Origin: Pseudomonas sp. ICMP 561 | GTDB lineage: Bacteria > Pseudomonadota > Gammaproteobacteria > Pseudomonadales > Pseudomonadaceae | Length of the DNA stretch: 64,000 bases | Reading direction: 5' to 3' | NCBI RefSeq assembly: GCF_002699985.1 | Contig: NZ_LKBT01000034.1 | Span: 310,001-374,000 of the forward strand | Shown here: positions 1 to 8,207 of the stretch, piece by piece | How the letters are laid out: every line of letters begins with the position of its first letter | How positions within the stretch are numbered: the first letter of the stretch is position 1 | Position numbers and translations under genes: made by a program | Notes under the pieces: generated by a model | What the model was told of the DNA's origin: nothing | The model's input: the letters and a program-made list of their open reading frames with translations, nothing else | Database searches by the model: none

Positions 1-722
1 GCGCGGACATCGCGGTGCATTCCATGAAAGATGTGCCCATGGACTTCCCGCAAGGCCTTGGCCTGTTTTGCATCTGCGAGCGTGAAGACCCGCGAGATGC
101 GTTTGTCTCCAACCAATTCGCCAGCCTTGAGGCGTTGCCCGCTGGCAGCATTGTCGGCACCTCCAGCTTGCGTCGCCAGGCTCAGTTGCTGGCGCGTCGT
201 CCTGATCTCAAAATTCATTTCCTGCGCGGCAACGTCAATACCCGTCTGGCCAAACTCGATGCGGGCGAGTACGACGCGATCATTCTTGCTGCAGCGGGTT
301 TGATTCGCCTCGGGTTCGAAGACCGGATCACCGCAAGCATCAGTGTCGACGACAGCCTGCCAGCCGGTGGCCAGGGTGCAGTGGGTATCGAATGCCGCAG
401 CGTCGATGCTGAAATTCACGCCCTGCTTGCGCCGTTGCATCACGATGCAACCGCCATCCGGGTGGTTGCCGAGCGCTCGCTGAACAAGCACCTCAACGGT
501 GGCTGCCAGGTGCCCATCGCCTGTTACGCCGTGCTTGAAGGTGAGCAGATCTGGTTGCGCGGTCTGGTGGGCGATCCGTCAGGTGCATTGCTGTTGCGTG
601 CCGAAGCGCGTGCGCCACAGGCTGATGCTCAGGCGCTGGGTGTTCAGGTTGCAGACGCACTGCTGGAGCAAGGCGCAGAAGACATCCTGAAGGCTGTTTA
701 CGGCGTGGCGGAACGAGAATGA
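1..722 (+). CDS. hemC: Porphobilinogen deaminase (hydroxymethylbilane synthase), 5' truncated by window
   Basis: Condenses four porphobilinogens into hydroxymethylbilane in the cytoplasm, the third common step of haem and sirohaem synthesis. The reading frame is open from base 3 and begins inside the protein ([12 protein letters not shown], the conserved substrate-binding region), so roughly the first quarter is missing to the left. The cofactor-attachment loop NGGCQVPI, whose cysteine carries the dipyrromethane cofactor, lies near bases 497-520. The stop overlaps the hemD start (ATGA), which indicates translational coupling. Family assignment is firm; only the true start cannot be seen. Confidence 0.96.
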   Translation, partial: ADIAVHSMKDVPMDFPQGLGLFCICEREDPRDAFVSNQFASLEALPAGSIVGTSSLRRQAQLLARRPDLKIHFLRGNVNTRLAKLDAGEYDAIILAAAGLIRLGFEDRITASISVDDSLPAGGQGAVGIECRSVDAEIHALLAPLHHDATAIRVVAERSLNKHLNGGCQVPIACYAVLEGEQIWLRGLVGDPSGALLLRAEARAPQADAQALGVQVADALLEQGAEDILKAVYGVAERE

Positions 723-1495
723 GTGGCTGGCGACTGCTGCTGACCCGTCCGGCAGATGAGTCTGCCGCGTTGGCGCAGACTCTGGCTGACGCCGGGGTGT
801 TCAGCAGCAGCTTGCCATTGCTCGATATTGAGCCGCTCCCGTCCAGTCCCGAGCAGCACGCTCTGGTTCAGGATCTGGACCTCTACAGCGCCGTGATTGT
901 GGTCAGCAAACCCGCTGCGCGCCTTGGTTTGAAACTGGTTGCACAGCTCTGGCCGCAGACCCCCATCCTGCCCTGGTTCAGCGTCGGTGCAGGCACTGCG
1001 CAAATTCTTCAGGACTACGGCCTGGATGTCAGCTGGCCCGAGAGCGGCGACGACAGTGAGGCGCTGCTGGATCTGCCCAGGTTGCAACAATCCATCGCCA
1101 TACCCGGCTCGCGCGTGTTAATCATGCGCGGTGAAGGCGGCCGCGAGTTGCTCGCCGAGCGTTTGCGCAGTCTTGGCGCCAGTGTTGATTATCTGCAACT
1201 CTACACACGTAACCTGCCCTATTATCCATCGTCGACGCTGGCTCAGCGTATCCAGGCGGAACGCTTGAACGCGGTAGTGGTCAGCAGTGGGCAGGGTTTT
1301 GAACACTTGCGTCAGTTGGCGGGCGATGCCTGGCCTGAGCTGGCGCGTTTAACTATATTCGTGCCGAGCCCACGTGTTGCCGAGATGGCGCGCGAAGCCG
1401 GAGCCCGAACAGTTCTGAATTGCCGCGGCGCCAGCGCTGCGGCTTTGCTGGCAGCGTTACGGGAACACCCCGGGCCTGCCCCTCAGGCGTATTGA
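719..1495 (+). CDS. hemD: Uroporphyrinogen-III synthase
   Basis: Closes and inverts ring D of hydroxymethylbilane to give uroporphyrinogen III. The 258-residue length is normal for the family. The start [11 protein letters not shown] is the usual beta-strand opening of the two-domain HemD fold. HemD sequences are poorly conserved, so the call rests on this N-terminus, the VVVSKPAA and VVVSSGQGF segments, and its place between hemC and hemX. The ATG overlaps the hemC stop by four bases. The next gene follows after about 50 bases, consistent with one hem operon. Confidence 0.95.
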   Translation: MSGWRLLLTRPADESAALAQTLADAGVFSSSLPLLDIEPLPSSPEQHALVQDLDLYSAVIVVSKPAARLGLKLVAQLWPQTPILPWFSVGAGTAQILQDYGLDVSWPESGDDSEALLDLPRLQQSIAIPGSRVLIMRGEGGRELLAERLRSLGASVDYLQLYTRNLPYYPSSTLAQRIQAERLNAVVVSSGQGFEHLRQLAGDAWPELARLTIFVPSPRVAEMAREAGARTVLNCRGASAAALLAALREHPGPAPQAY

Positions 1496-1544
1496 TCGAC
1501 GTGCTCTCTTTTACCGATTACGCCCAAATGCAAAGGATGGATAC

Positions 1545-2687
1545 GTGAGCGAAACAGCCTTGCCTAAAGATGATTCCGAATCTGTGCTGACACCACCGAC
1601 ACCCGACCCATTGCGCCCTGAGCGTCCGGCCGGACGCAGCAACGGGCTGGTGGTGCTGGCTTTGTTATTTGGCGTTGCTGGCATCGCCGTCGCCGGTTGG
1701 GGAGTATGGCAACTGCGCGCTGTTCAGGCGAGCCATCAACTGCAACGCACTCAAATGCAGGATATCGCCGCGCAAACCCTGACATTGCAAACCAGCGAGA
1801 AACAGCTCTCCGAGCGACTGGCGCAATTGCCTCCTGCCGATGAGCTGGAAGAGCGTCGGCGTCTGGTTGCACAGTTGCAAGGCGATCAGCAACGCTTGAG
1901 CCAGCGACTGGAAACCGTACTCGGTGCCAGCCGCAAGGACTGGCGTCTTGCCGAGGCCGAGCATTTGCTGCGTCTGGCGAGCTTGCGCCTCTCTGCATTG
2001 CAGGACATCAACAGCGCTCAGGCGTTGGTGCAGGGCGCTGACGAGATTCTTCGCGAGCAGGATGATCCAGGTTCCTTTGCCGCCCGTGATCAACTGGCGA
2101 AAAGCCTGGCGTCGCTGCGCAGCATCGATCAGCCGGACCGTACCGGTCTGTTCCTGCAGCTTGCAGCGTTGCGTGATCAAGTCGCCCAACTCAATGAGCT
2201 GGCCCCGGAATACAAAGATAAGGGCGAGTCGCTGCTCGGATTGACCGATGGCAAAAGCGAAGACAGCCATCTCGTGCAGTGGTGGAATGAGATCTCCCAC
2301 TACATTCGCATCGATTTCAACGCCGACAAAAACATCCGCCCGTTACTGGCCGGGCAAAGCCTTACCCAGGTTCGTCTCGCGCTGAGCCTTGCGCTTGAGC
2401 AGGCGCAGTGGGCAGCCCTTAATGGCCAGCCACAAGTGTTTGAACACGCTCTGGCTGAGGCGAAAGAGGTGTTGCGCACCAACTTCAATCAAGATGACTC
2501 CCAGAGCAAGATGCTCTCCGCACGTCTGGACGAGCTTTCCAAACAGCCGGTTTCGGTGATGACTCCTGATCTCGCCCAGAGCCTCAGTGCCGTTCAGGCC
2601 TATCTTGAGCGGCGTCATGCCTCGGCCGGTGCGCCGGCAGCCGTGAAAAGCCAACCTGCTGAAGCCCGCGAGGGGACCAGCCCATGA
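1545..2687 (+). CDS. hemX: HemX, membrane-anchored protein of the hem operon
   Basis: 380 residues starting at GTG. A proline-rich cytoplasmic N-terminus is followed by one membrane segment at about residues 34-56 and a long, Gln/Leu/Arg-rich helical periplasmic region. This is the HemX family, often annotated as uroporphyrinogen-III C-methyltransferase, but no SAM-binding methyltransferase motif is visible here, so an accessory or scaffold role is the safer reading. The last codons overlap the hemY start by four bases (ATGA). GTG 1545 is preferred because the full acidic/proline-rich leader and the membrane segment follow it directly. Confidence 0.9.
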   Translation: MSETALPKDDSESVLTPPTPDPLRPERPAGRSNGLVVLALLFGVAGIAVAGWGVWQLRAVQASHQLQRTQMQDIAAQTLTLQTSEKQLSERLAQLPPADELEERRRLVAQLQGDQQRLSQRLETVLGASRKDWRLAEAEHLLRLASLRLSALQDINSAQALVQGADEILREQDDPGSFAARDQLAKSLASLRSIDQPDRTGLFLQLAALRDQVAQLNELAPEYKDKGESLLGLTDGKSEDSHLVQWWNEISHYIRIDFNADKNIRPLLAGQSLTQVRLALSLALEQAQWAALNGQPQVFEHALAEAKEVLRTNFNQDDSQSKMLSARLDELSKQPVSVMTPDLAQSLSAVQAYLERRHASAGAPAAVKSQPAEAREGTSP

Positions 2688-3928
2688 AACGTGCCTATGT
2701 GCTGTTGTTCATCGCAATCGCCGTAGCTGCGGCGATTGGTGTGGCGATTGCCGAGCATTCCGGCTACGTCCTGATTGCCTATAAAAACTTCCGCTACGAA
2801 TCCAGTCTGTGGGCCACATTGGGCCTGTTGTTTGCCATCTGGCTGGTGCTTGTCGTGGTGCGTCTGCTGGTCCGTCTGCTCACGACCTCCGGTTCAGTCG
2901 CCAACCCATGGTCGCGGCGCAACCGCAGCCGACGCATTCAGGTGGCGATCGAGCAAGGTCAAATGGATCTGGTCGAAGGCCGCTGGGCCAGCGCACAGCG
3001 CCATTTGCATCGTGCCGCCGAATCAGAGCCGCAGCCCTTGCTGTATTACCTCGGTGCGGCTCGCGCCGCCAACGAGCTAGGCCATTACGATGAGAGCGAC
3101 AGCTTGCTCGAGCGCGCCCTTGAACGTCAGCCTCAAGCAGAACTAGCGGTTGCTCTGAGCCACGCCCAGTTGCAGCAGGACCGTGGCGACAGCGATGGCG
3201 CGTTGGTGACATTGCAGGCCATGAACGAACGCCATCCTCACAACGCGCAAATCCTGCGTCAGCTACAGCGGCTGTATCGCGAGCGCGGTGAATGGTCTGC
3301 GTTGATCAAACTCATGCCTGAACTGCGGAAAGACAAGGTTCTGCCACCGCAGGAGCTGGCGGAACTGGAGAAACGCGCCTGGGGTGAAAACCTCACGCTG
3401 GCGGCCTACCGCGAGCATGATGAAAACGGTAGCTCTGCGGGTTTGCCCGGTCTCGATAGCGCCTGGAAAGGCTTGACCTCGGCGCAACGTCAGGAGCCGC
3501 AACTGGTGCTGGCTTATGCCGAGCAGCTGCGCCGGTTAGGCGCAGACGCACAGGCCGAAGAGGCGCTACGTGCTGCGCTTAAACGTGAATACAACAGCCA
3601 TCTGGCTCGTCTGTACGGTCTGGTGCGCGGCAGTGATCCTTCACGGCAGCTTCAAACCGCAGAGGGCTGGTTGAAAAACCATCCTGATGATCCGAGCCTG
3701 CTGCTGACCCTGGGCCGGCTGTGCCTGCAAAGCAGTTTGTGGGGCAAGGCCCGGGACTATCTGGAAACCAGCCTGCGATTACAGCGCAATCCGGAAACCT
3801 GTGCAGAGCTGGCGCGTCTGCTTGGCCAATTAGGCGAGACCGAGCGCAGCAACCAGCTCTTCCAGGAAGGTTTGGGCTTGCTTGACGAGCGACTGCTGGC
3901 ACGACCACTCCCCGCCTTGGCAGGCTGA
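2684..3928 (+). CDS. hemY: HemY, membrane protein with TPR repeats
   Basis: 414 residues. Two N-terminal membrane segments (about residues 4-24 and 42-64) form the HemY N-domain. The rest is helical repeats of TPR type, for example around LLYYLGAARAANELGHYDES and LLLTLGRLCLQ. This proteobacterial HemY is not the Gram-positive protoporphyrinogen oxidase of the same name; it is an inner-membrane protein needed for normal late haem synthesis, with an uncertain biochemical role. It is the last gene of hemCDXY, overlaps hemX by four bases, and is followed at once by a strong hairpin. Confidence 0.92.
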   Translation: MKRAYVLLFIAIAVAAAIGVAIAEHSGYVLIAYKNFRYESSLWATLGLLFAIWLVLVVVRLLVRLLTTSGSVANPWSRRNRSRRIQVAIEQGQMDLVEGRWASAQRHLHRAAESEPQPLLYYLGAARAANELGHYDESDSLLERALERQPQAELAVALSHAQLQQDRGDSDGALVTLQAMNERHPHNAQILRQLQRLYRERGEWSALIKLMPELRKDKVLPPQELAELEKRAWGENLTLAAYREHDENGSSAGLPGLDSAWKGLTSAQRQEPQLVLAYAEQLRRLGADAQAEEALRAALKREYNSHLARLYGLVRGSDPSRQLQTAEGWLKNHPDDPSLLLTLGRLCLQSSLWGKARDYLETSLRLQRNPETCAELARLLGQLGETERSNQLFQEGLGLLDERLLARPLPALAG

Positions 3929-3958
3929 TCAAGCAGCCAGGATATCTGGCTGCTTGAT
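3928..3958 (+). terminator. Hairpin after hemY
   Basis: A perfect 13-bp stem (ATCAAGCAGCCAG paired with CTGGCTGCTTGAT) with a 5-nt loop starts on the last base of the hemY stop codon. The tail is only weakly T-rich (GTGTTTT). It probably ends the hem operon transcript. The remaining ~200 bases before dsbH hold nothing else I can name. Confidence 0.7.
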
Positions 3959-4158
3959 AGGTGTTTTGATCGCCGATGTAGGAAAAGTCACTGATGTTTG
4001 CTTTTTGTAGGCAACGTCCTTCAAAAGATCGCGATAAAGCGGTCATCCATCGTCTGCAAATGCCCACCTAAACAGGGACGTATCCTTACGCCGGTGCCTT
4101 GAAAGGGTTGAGCGCTTTCACTACCGTAACTGCCTTCGTCTCTGGTTACGGATTTGCC

Positions 4159-4689
4159 ATGCAACTGGCTCGCACACGCTCCCTGTTTTTTCTGGTGTTT
4201 ATTGCCTGTGCAATGATCGTCAGCTCTGTTGTTTATCTGCAGTGTGTTGTCGTCGGGCTCTCACCTTGTGTGCTTTGTCTGTGGCAGCGTGCCGTCTTCG
4301 TGGCCAGTGGTCTTGTAGCATTGATCGCTACAATCCATGCGCCAGGCCGTGCAGGATGCGGGGCTTACAGTGCTGTCATCCTGCTGCTCACCTTGTCGGG
4401 GGCATCAATAGCCGGGGGACAAGTCTGGCTGCAGACAGCAACCGTCGACCAGACTATCGAGGTGATTGCGCAGGTCGAACGGCTCCTGGATATGCTCTCG
4501 CTGTACTCGCAGGTCGACAGATTGCGCAGTGATGCCACGTTTTGTGCGGAAATTTCCTGGTCGTTGTTCGGCATCAGCTTGCCTGAGTGGAGTCTGCTGG
4601 CTTTCGTGGGCCTGGCGCTGGTCATGCTGTATGCACTGTTCAACGCTTCGCTTCGCGCTCCGACTGCCGAAAGTCGGGCCGGGGATTAA
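4159..4689 (+). CDS. dsbH: DsbB-family disulfide oxidase, DsbH type, with one redox cysteine missing
   Basis: Four-helix inner-membrane protein that in the DsbB family reoxidises DsbA and passes electrons to quinone. Start ATG 4159 (MQLARTRSLFFLVF) gives 176 residues, the normal size; an upstream in-frame TTG would add a non-homologous leader. The first redox pair is present as C37-V-L-C40 before the WQR motif. In the second periplasmic loop (residues 94-130) only C129 is seen; the partner cysteine expected about 25 residues earlier is absent (TVDQTIEVIAQ region). The position after hemY and before algQ matches dsbH in other pseudomonads as I recall it. Activity with three of the four cysteines is uncertain. 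Confidence 0.85.
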   Translation: MQLARTRSLFFLVFIACAMIVSSVVYLQCVVVGLSPCVLCLWQRAVFVASGLVALIATIHAPGRAGCGAYSAVILLLTLSGASIAGGQVWLQTATVDQTIEVIAQVERLLDMLSLYSQVDRLRSDATFCAEISWSLFGISLPEWSLLAFVGLALVMLYALFNASLRAPTAESRAGD

Positions 4690-4720
4690 ACACTTGTATG
4701 AACTTTATCTCCTGCGTACC

Positions 4721-4749
4721 TTGATGGGCTGGTCGTGCGGGCATAATCT
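4721..4749 (+). promoter_or_regulatory. Candidate sigma-70 promoter for algQ
   Basis: TTGATG at 4721-4726 and TAATCT at 4744-4749 are separated by 17 bases, about 120 bases before the algQ start. Pattern match only. Confidence 0.35.
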
Positions 4750-4870
4750 GGCCCGCAAGCGTTATTGGATATATGCATCATCTGTTGCTCGCAATGCCTG
4801 TGTCGTCGACACCGACGAGATCAAAACCAGGCCTGCGCAGACTGCATGCCCCTGAAGGGAAGTGATCATC

Positions 4871-5344
4871 ATGTTGGAAAGCTGTCAGAACGCGCAGGAA
4901 CGCTGGGGCGGGGTCAATAAGCTGATTGATCGCTGGCTACAGGATCGCCTTGAATTGATCCGCGTCTACGATGCCCTCGGTGACACACCCGAAGCCTTGG
5001 CGGCGGATCGTGAAGGCCTTCAGAAATTCTGTGAAGTGCTTGTCGATTATGTTTCGGCCGGGCACTTCGAAATCTATGAGCAGCTCAACAGTGAAGCCAA
5101 GGCGTTCAATGACGAGCGTGGTCTTGAGCTGGCCGATACCATCTACCCGCGTCTGAAAGTCATCACCGAGTCCGCACTGGCCTTCAATGACCGCTGCGAC
5201 AATGGCGACTGTTCTGATTGCACCGTCGTTGCGGCGGAGTTCAACAAACTGGGCGGCTTGTTGCATGAGCGTTTCGAGCTGGAGGATTGCCTGATCGAGG
5301 TGCTCCACAACTCCCACAAGGAAGAAGCGGCCACTCAAGCCTGA
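4871..5344 (+). CDS. algQ: AlgQ / Rsd-family anti-sigma-70 factor
   Basis: 157 residues from ATG 4871 ([20 protein letters not shown]), a typical Rsd/AlgQ N-terminus; an in-frame GTG three codons earlier is less likely. Rsd proteins bind region 4 of the housekeeping sigma factor and free RNA polymerase for alternative sigmas. In P. aeruginosa AlgQ affects alginate, siderophore and virulence gene expression. The all-helical sequence contains the family stretch [13 protein letters not shown]. It is monocistronic here, with its own leader after dsbH and a strong terminator 18 bases after the stop. Confidence 0.95.
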   Translation: MLESCQNAQERWGGVNKLIDRWLQDRLELIRVYDALGDTPEALAADREGLQKFCEVLVDYVSAGHFEIYEQLNSEAKAFNDERGLELADTIYPRLKVITESALAFNDRCDNGDCSDCTVVAAEFNKLGGLLHERFELEDCLIEVLHNSHKEEAATQA

Positions 5345-5361
5345 TGACTTCTGCGTGAATG

Positions 5362-5393
5362 AAAAAAGGGGGGCCAGTGGGCACCCCTTTTTT
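5362..5393 (+). terminator. Rho-independent terminator after algQ
   Basis: AAAAAAGGGG pairs with CCCCTTTTTT around a 12-nt loop, so the run of T lies at the 3' side of a GC-rich stem. The symmetric A/T flanks would also let it work from the other strand. Confidence 0.85.
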
Positions 5394-5460
5394 GTTTCTG
5401 TCGGGATTGAAATTGAATCTCACTGTGGGAGATTCTGTGGTTGTCTTCAAGCTTGATCTT

Positions 5461-5550
5461 GTAGGACCGGCTTTAGCCGGGAGAGCGGTATTTCTGACGA
5501 AGAAAATTTAGCGAATGCACCTACGCCCTCCCGGCTAAAGCCGGTCCTAC
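5461..5550. repeat. REP hairpin pair, family A (GTAGGACCGGCTTTAGCCGG)
   Basis: Two inverted arms, 5461-5485 and 5526-5550, each itself palindromic (ACCGGCTTTAGCCGG), enclose about 40 bases. This is the commonest repeat family of the window, with copies near 11.5, 21.3, 31.0, 37.9, 42.6, 51.3 and 58.1 kb. Such extragenic palindromes are typical REP/BIME elements mobilised by RAYT transposases in pseudomonads. Confidence 0.9.
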
Positions 5551-5565
5551 GGGATTGTGGAACCT

Positions 5566-5655
5566 GTGGGAGCGAATTCATTCGCGAATGCGGCATTTCA
5601 AGCGATACATCAGTTGCGGATGTACCGGCCCCTTCGCGAATGAATTCGCTCCCAC
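5566..5655. repeat. REP hairpin pair, family B (GTGGGAGCGAATTCATTCGCG)
   Basis: Inverted arms GTGGGAGCGAATTCATTCGCGAA and its complement enclose about 45 bases. A degenerate second copy lies at 37670-37759. It directly follows the family A pair, so the 366-base gap between algQ and the FKBP gene is a terminator plus two hairpin pairs. Confidence 0.88.
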
Positions 5656-5667
5656 GGATTTGTATTT

Positions 5668-5691
5668 GCAGGCCAACATAGAGTCTCCCAC
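5668..5691 (+). repeat. Conserved 24-nt REP trailer module X, copy 1
   Basis: The 24-mer begins GCAGGCCAACATAGAG and ends TCTCCCAC. Closely related 24-mers lie at 31019-31042 and 37993-38016, each time just after a hairpin repeat, although the hairpin families differ. Confidence 0.6.
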
Positions 5692-5710
5692 AGAGTTCTG
5701 TGCTGGATGA

Positions 5711-6388
5711 TTACTGCGACACCCCAACCAGTTCGATTTCAAACACCAGCGGCGTGAATGGATCGATCAAGTCACCGGCACCCTCTGCGCCGTAAGCTTC
5801 CGCCGAAGGAATGACCAGGCGCCATTTGGCACCGACGGGCATATTTTGCAGTGCAGTGGTCCAGCCGCTGATTACGCTGTCGAGGCGAAACCACTGTGGC
5901 TGGGCGCTTTGGTCGAAGACGGTGCCATCTGGCAGACGACCGACGTAGCGAACCTGAACGCGGCCATCAACGCTTGGCTTGGGGCCTTTGCCTGCGACCA
6001 GTTCGGTCATCAATATGCCGTCTGCCAACTCGGTGACACCGGGTTTGGCTTTTTCGCTGGCCATGAATTTCTGTTCGCCTTCCATTGCAGCTTCGCTGAG
6101 CGGCTCGACGCTGCCTGACGCTTCGGCTTCGGCCACGGCGGCGTCATGTTCGCGCAGGATCTGCTCGATGCGCTCCTTCTTCAGCGCCAGAGGTTTGCCT
6201 TGGTAAGACTGCTGCAAGCCTTCAATCAGGGCAGGCAGATCAAGGTCCGGCACTTCCTGATGCAAACGCTCACCCAGGCTTGCGCCGAGGCTGTAAGCGA
6301 GATCGTGTGCCTCGCTGGAAGGTGCGGCGTGCACAGCCTGAGCCACCGGCAACAACAGGAACAACGACGTTAACAGGTAGCGCGACAT
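5711..6388 (-). CDS. FKBP-type peptidyl-prolyl cis-trans isomerase, exported (FkpA/Mip-like)
   Basis: 225 residues from ATG 6388 (MSRYLLTSLFLLLPVAQAVHA, a clear signal peptide cleaved near AHA-AP). Upstream in-frame codons give a non-hydrophobic leader and are rejected. The N-terminal part (about 25-110) is the helical dimerisation domain. The C-terminal part (about 125-225) is an FKBP domain with VQVRYVGRLPDGTVFDQS, the VISGWTTAL pocket and the VFEIELVGV final strand. It catalyses proline isomerisation and chaperones envelope proteins in the periplasm. It stands alone between algQ and algP, which are on the other strand. Confidence 0.92.
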   Translation of the reverse strand: MSRYLLTSLFLLLPVAQAVHAAPSSEAHDLAYSLGASLGERLHQEVPDLDLPALIEGLQQSYQGKPLALKKERIEQILREHDAAVAEAEASGSVEPLSEAAMEGEQKFMASEKAKPGVTELADGILMTELVAGKGPKPSVDGRVQVRYVGRLPDGTVFDQSAQPQWFRLDSVISGWTTALQNMPVGAKWRLVIPSAEAYGAEGAGDLIDPFTPLVFEIELVGVSQ

Positions 6389-6605
6389 GAATGCTCTCCG
6401 GCCTGGGAAGGCAGCGATTATGCCAGTGCAATGGCCCGTGTGTGATGAGTGTTTGAAGATGAATTTCGCACTGCATTGGCAGTGACTGCAACAAGCATTT
6501 ATCCGGGTATGCAACAGGGAGCGTTTCATGCTGTCAAGATGCCCTAGCGGCGCTGCGGGCAGAGGTCTAGTATGGGCCGCAAATCAGTCAGCCTGGAGGT
6601 AAGTC

Positions 6606-7700
6606 ATGTCGGCCAAAAACAAGCCAGTAAATACCCCGTTGCATTTGCTACAACAGCTGTCGAGCAGCCTGCTCGAACACCTCGAAGACGCCTGCTCCCA
6701 AGCGCTGGCTGATGCGGAAAAACTGCTCGCCAAGCTTGAAAAACAACGTGGTAAAGCGCAGGAAAAACTGCACAAGTCGCGTACCAAATTGCAAGACGCA
6801 GCCACCGCTGGTAAAGCCAAGGCACAAGGCAAGGCCAAGTCTGCCGTGGCTGAACTTGAAGAGTTGCTGGACGCGTTGAAAGAGCGCCAGAGCGAAACTC
6901 GCGGCTACATCCTGCAGCTCAAGCGCGACGCTCAGGAAAGCCTGAAACTGGCTCAAGGCGTTGGCCGAGTCAAGGAAGCCGTCAGCAAGGCGCTGGACAG
7001 CCGTGCCGCTAAACCGGCTCCGGCCAAAGCGGTCGCTGCAAAAGCCAAAGCACCAGCGGCCAAAACCGTTGCTGCAAAAGCTCCCGCTAAAACTGCGGCC
7101 AAGGCTCCAGTCAAAGCACCTGCCAAAGTAGCGGCCGCCAAGCCTGCCGCGAAAACGGTTGCCAAGGCTGTTCCTGCCAAAGCAACGCCAGCCAAAGCAG
7201 CCGTAAAACCGGCCGCCAAAGCACCGGCTGCCGCAGCAAAACCAGCTAGCAAGCCAGCCGTTAAAACCGCAGTCAAAGCCCCTGCGAAAACCACGACAGC
7301 AAAGCCAGCGTCAGTTGCTAAAGCCCCGGCCAAAACTGCAGCGGCAAAACCTGCCGCTGCAAAACCCGTTGCCAAGCCAGCCGTCAAAGCACCTGCTGCA
7401 AGCGCAGCCAAACCCGCTGCTAAAACTGCTGCCGCCAAGCCGGCTGTGAAAGCACCGGCCAAGGCTCCTGCCAAACCAGCCGCAGCCAAGCCCGCTGCTA
7501 AACCAGCTGTCGCCAAGCCAACTGCGGCGAAACCAGCCGTGAAGCCTGCCGCTAAACCAGCTGTGGCCAAGCCAGTCGCTGCCAAACCTGCAACGCCGAC
7601 TGCTCCCGCTGCGACTGCAACCCCTGCTCCAGCGCCAGCCACTGCTGCGACGCCTGCGCCTTCGGCATCCAACAGCAGCACCCCGACCAGCGCTTCCTAA
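6606..7700 (+). CDS. algP: AlgP (AlgR3), histone H1-like Lys/Ala/Pro-repeat protein
   Basis: 364 residues. Residues 1-130 are charged and helical, probably coiled coil (EDACSQALADAEKLLAKLEK). From about 135 on the sequence is almost only K, A, P and V in imperfect KPAAK / KAPAK repeats, ending in a short A/P/T/S tail. This resembles eukaryotic histone H1 tails. AlgP binds DNA non-specifically and was described as a regulator of alginate genes in P. aeruginosa, a role later questioned. The repeats make the gene prone to length change. Its stop overlaps the stop of the convergent next gene by four bases. Confidence 0.95.
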   Translation: MSAKNKPVNTPLHLLQQLSSSLLEHLEDACSQALADAEKLLAKLEKQRGKAQEKLHKSRTKLQDAATAGKAKAQGKAKSAVAELEELLDALKERQSETRGYILQLKRDAQESLKLAQGVGRVKEAVSKALDSRAAKPAPAKAVAAKAKAPAAKTVAAKAPAKTAAKAPVKAPAKVAAAKPAAKTVAKAVPAKATPAKAAVKPAAKAPAAAAKPASKPAVKTAVKAPAKTTTAKPASVAKAPAKTAAAKPAAAKPVAKPAVKAPAASAAKPAAKTAAAKPAVKAPAKAPAKPAAAKPAAKPAVAKPTAAKPAVKPAAKPAVAKPVAAKPATPTAPAATATPAPAPATAATPAPSASNSSTPTSAS

Positions 7701-8161
7701 GGCCGGTCCATCGCGACGCGCAGCACCTGCAGCGCGTCGTGATTTTGCCCGGCGGCCTCGCCCGCCAGGCAAATCAACCAATCCCCTTGTTCTGCGGTTT
7801 CCTGTGCCGACCATTTCAGTGTCTGCGCTTCCAGCCTCCTCAGCAGTTCTCGTTCCGCCTCCAGTTCCAGGGCTTTGACTTGCTCGCGTAGCACGCTCAA
7901 GGGCGTATCGTGCTGAGCGCTGTTGCGCCATTGCGTGCGCAATTCCCGGAGCGGGCGCACCACGTCGTCATGCCAGGGCGTGGCCAACTGTCCGATTTCC
8001 AGCGCGCGTTCGGTTGTGCAAACGACACCGCGTTGACTCAGCCATGCGCCGCACAACAGCAGGCAAACATTGGCGCCGCTGGCCTGCAGGCTCAGACAAG
8101 CCTGCTCGACACCCGGCCTGGCATACAAATCGAGGGTGAAACTCCAAAGGTCAGAAGGCAT
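7697..8161 (-). CDS. TIGR02444 / DUF2390 family protein of unknown function
   Basis: 154 residues starting MPSDLWSFTLDLYARPGVEQ, the standard opening of the small proteobacterial DUF2390 family. The alpha-helical sequence contains the conserved CLLLCGAWLSQRG stretch. No enzymatic motif is visible and the function is unknown. It is divergent from the ABC-F gene (46 bases between starts) and convergent with algP, overlapping it by four bases, an arrangement I recall from other pseudomonads. Confidence 0.85.
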   Translation of the reverse strand: MPSDLWSFTLDLYARPGVEQACLSLQASGANVCLLLCGAWLSQRGVVCTTERALEIGQLATPWHDDVVRPLRELRTQWRNSAQHDTPLSVLREQVKALELEAERELLRRLEAQTLKWSAQETAEQGDWLICLAGEAAGQNHDALQVLRVAMDRP

Positions 8162-8207
8162 AGTGCGCTACCTGTTTGAGACGAAGCTGGTAGACTCCGC
8201 CGCCATT

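Noticed and set aside
5461-5655. Clustered palindromic repeats considered as a CRISPR array
   Set aside because: Arms alternate in orientation, spacing is irregular, families are mixed, and there are no cas genes.
6615-6622. AAAAACAA just after the algP start as a possible Hfq/Crc (AANAANAA) site
   Set aside because: A single A-rich word encoding Lys-Asn-Lys is expected by chance; algP is not a known catabolic target.
6953-7681. Long Ala/Gly/Leu-rich open frame on the minus strand opposite algP
   Set aside because: It is the complement of the Lys/Ala/Pro repeat; low complexity, no ribosome site, no family likeness.
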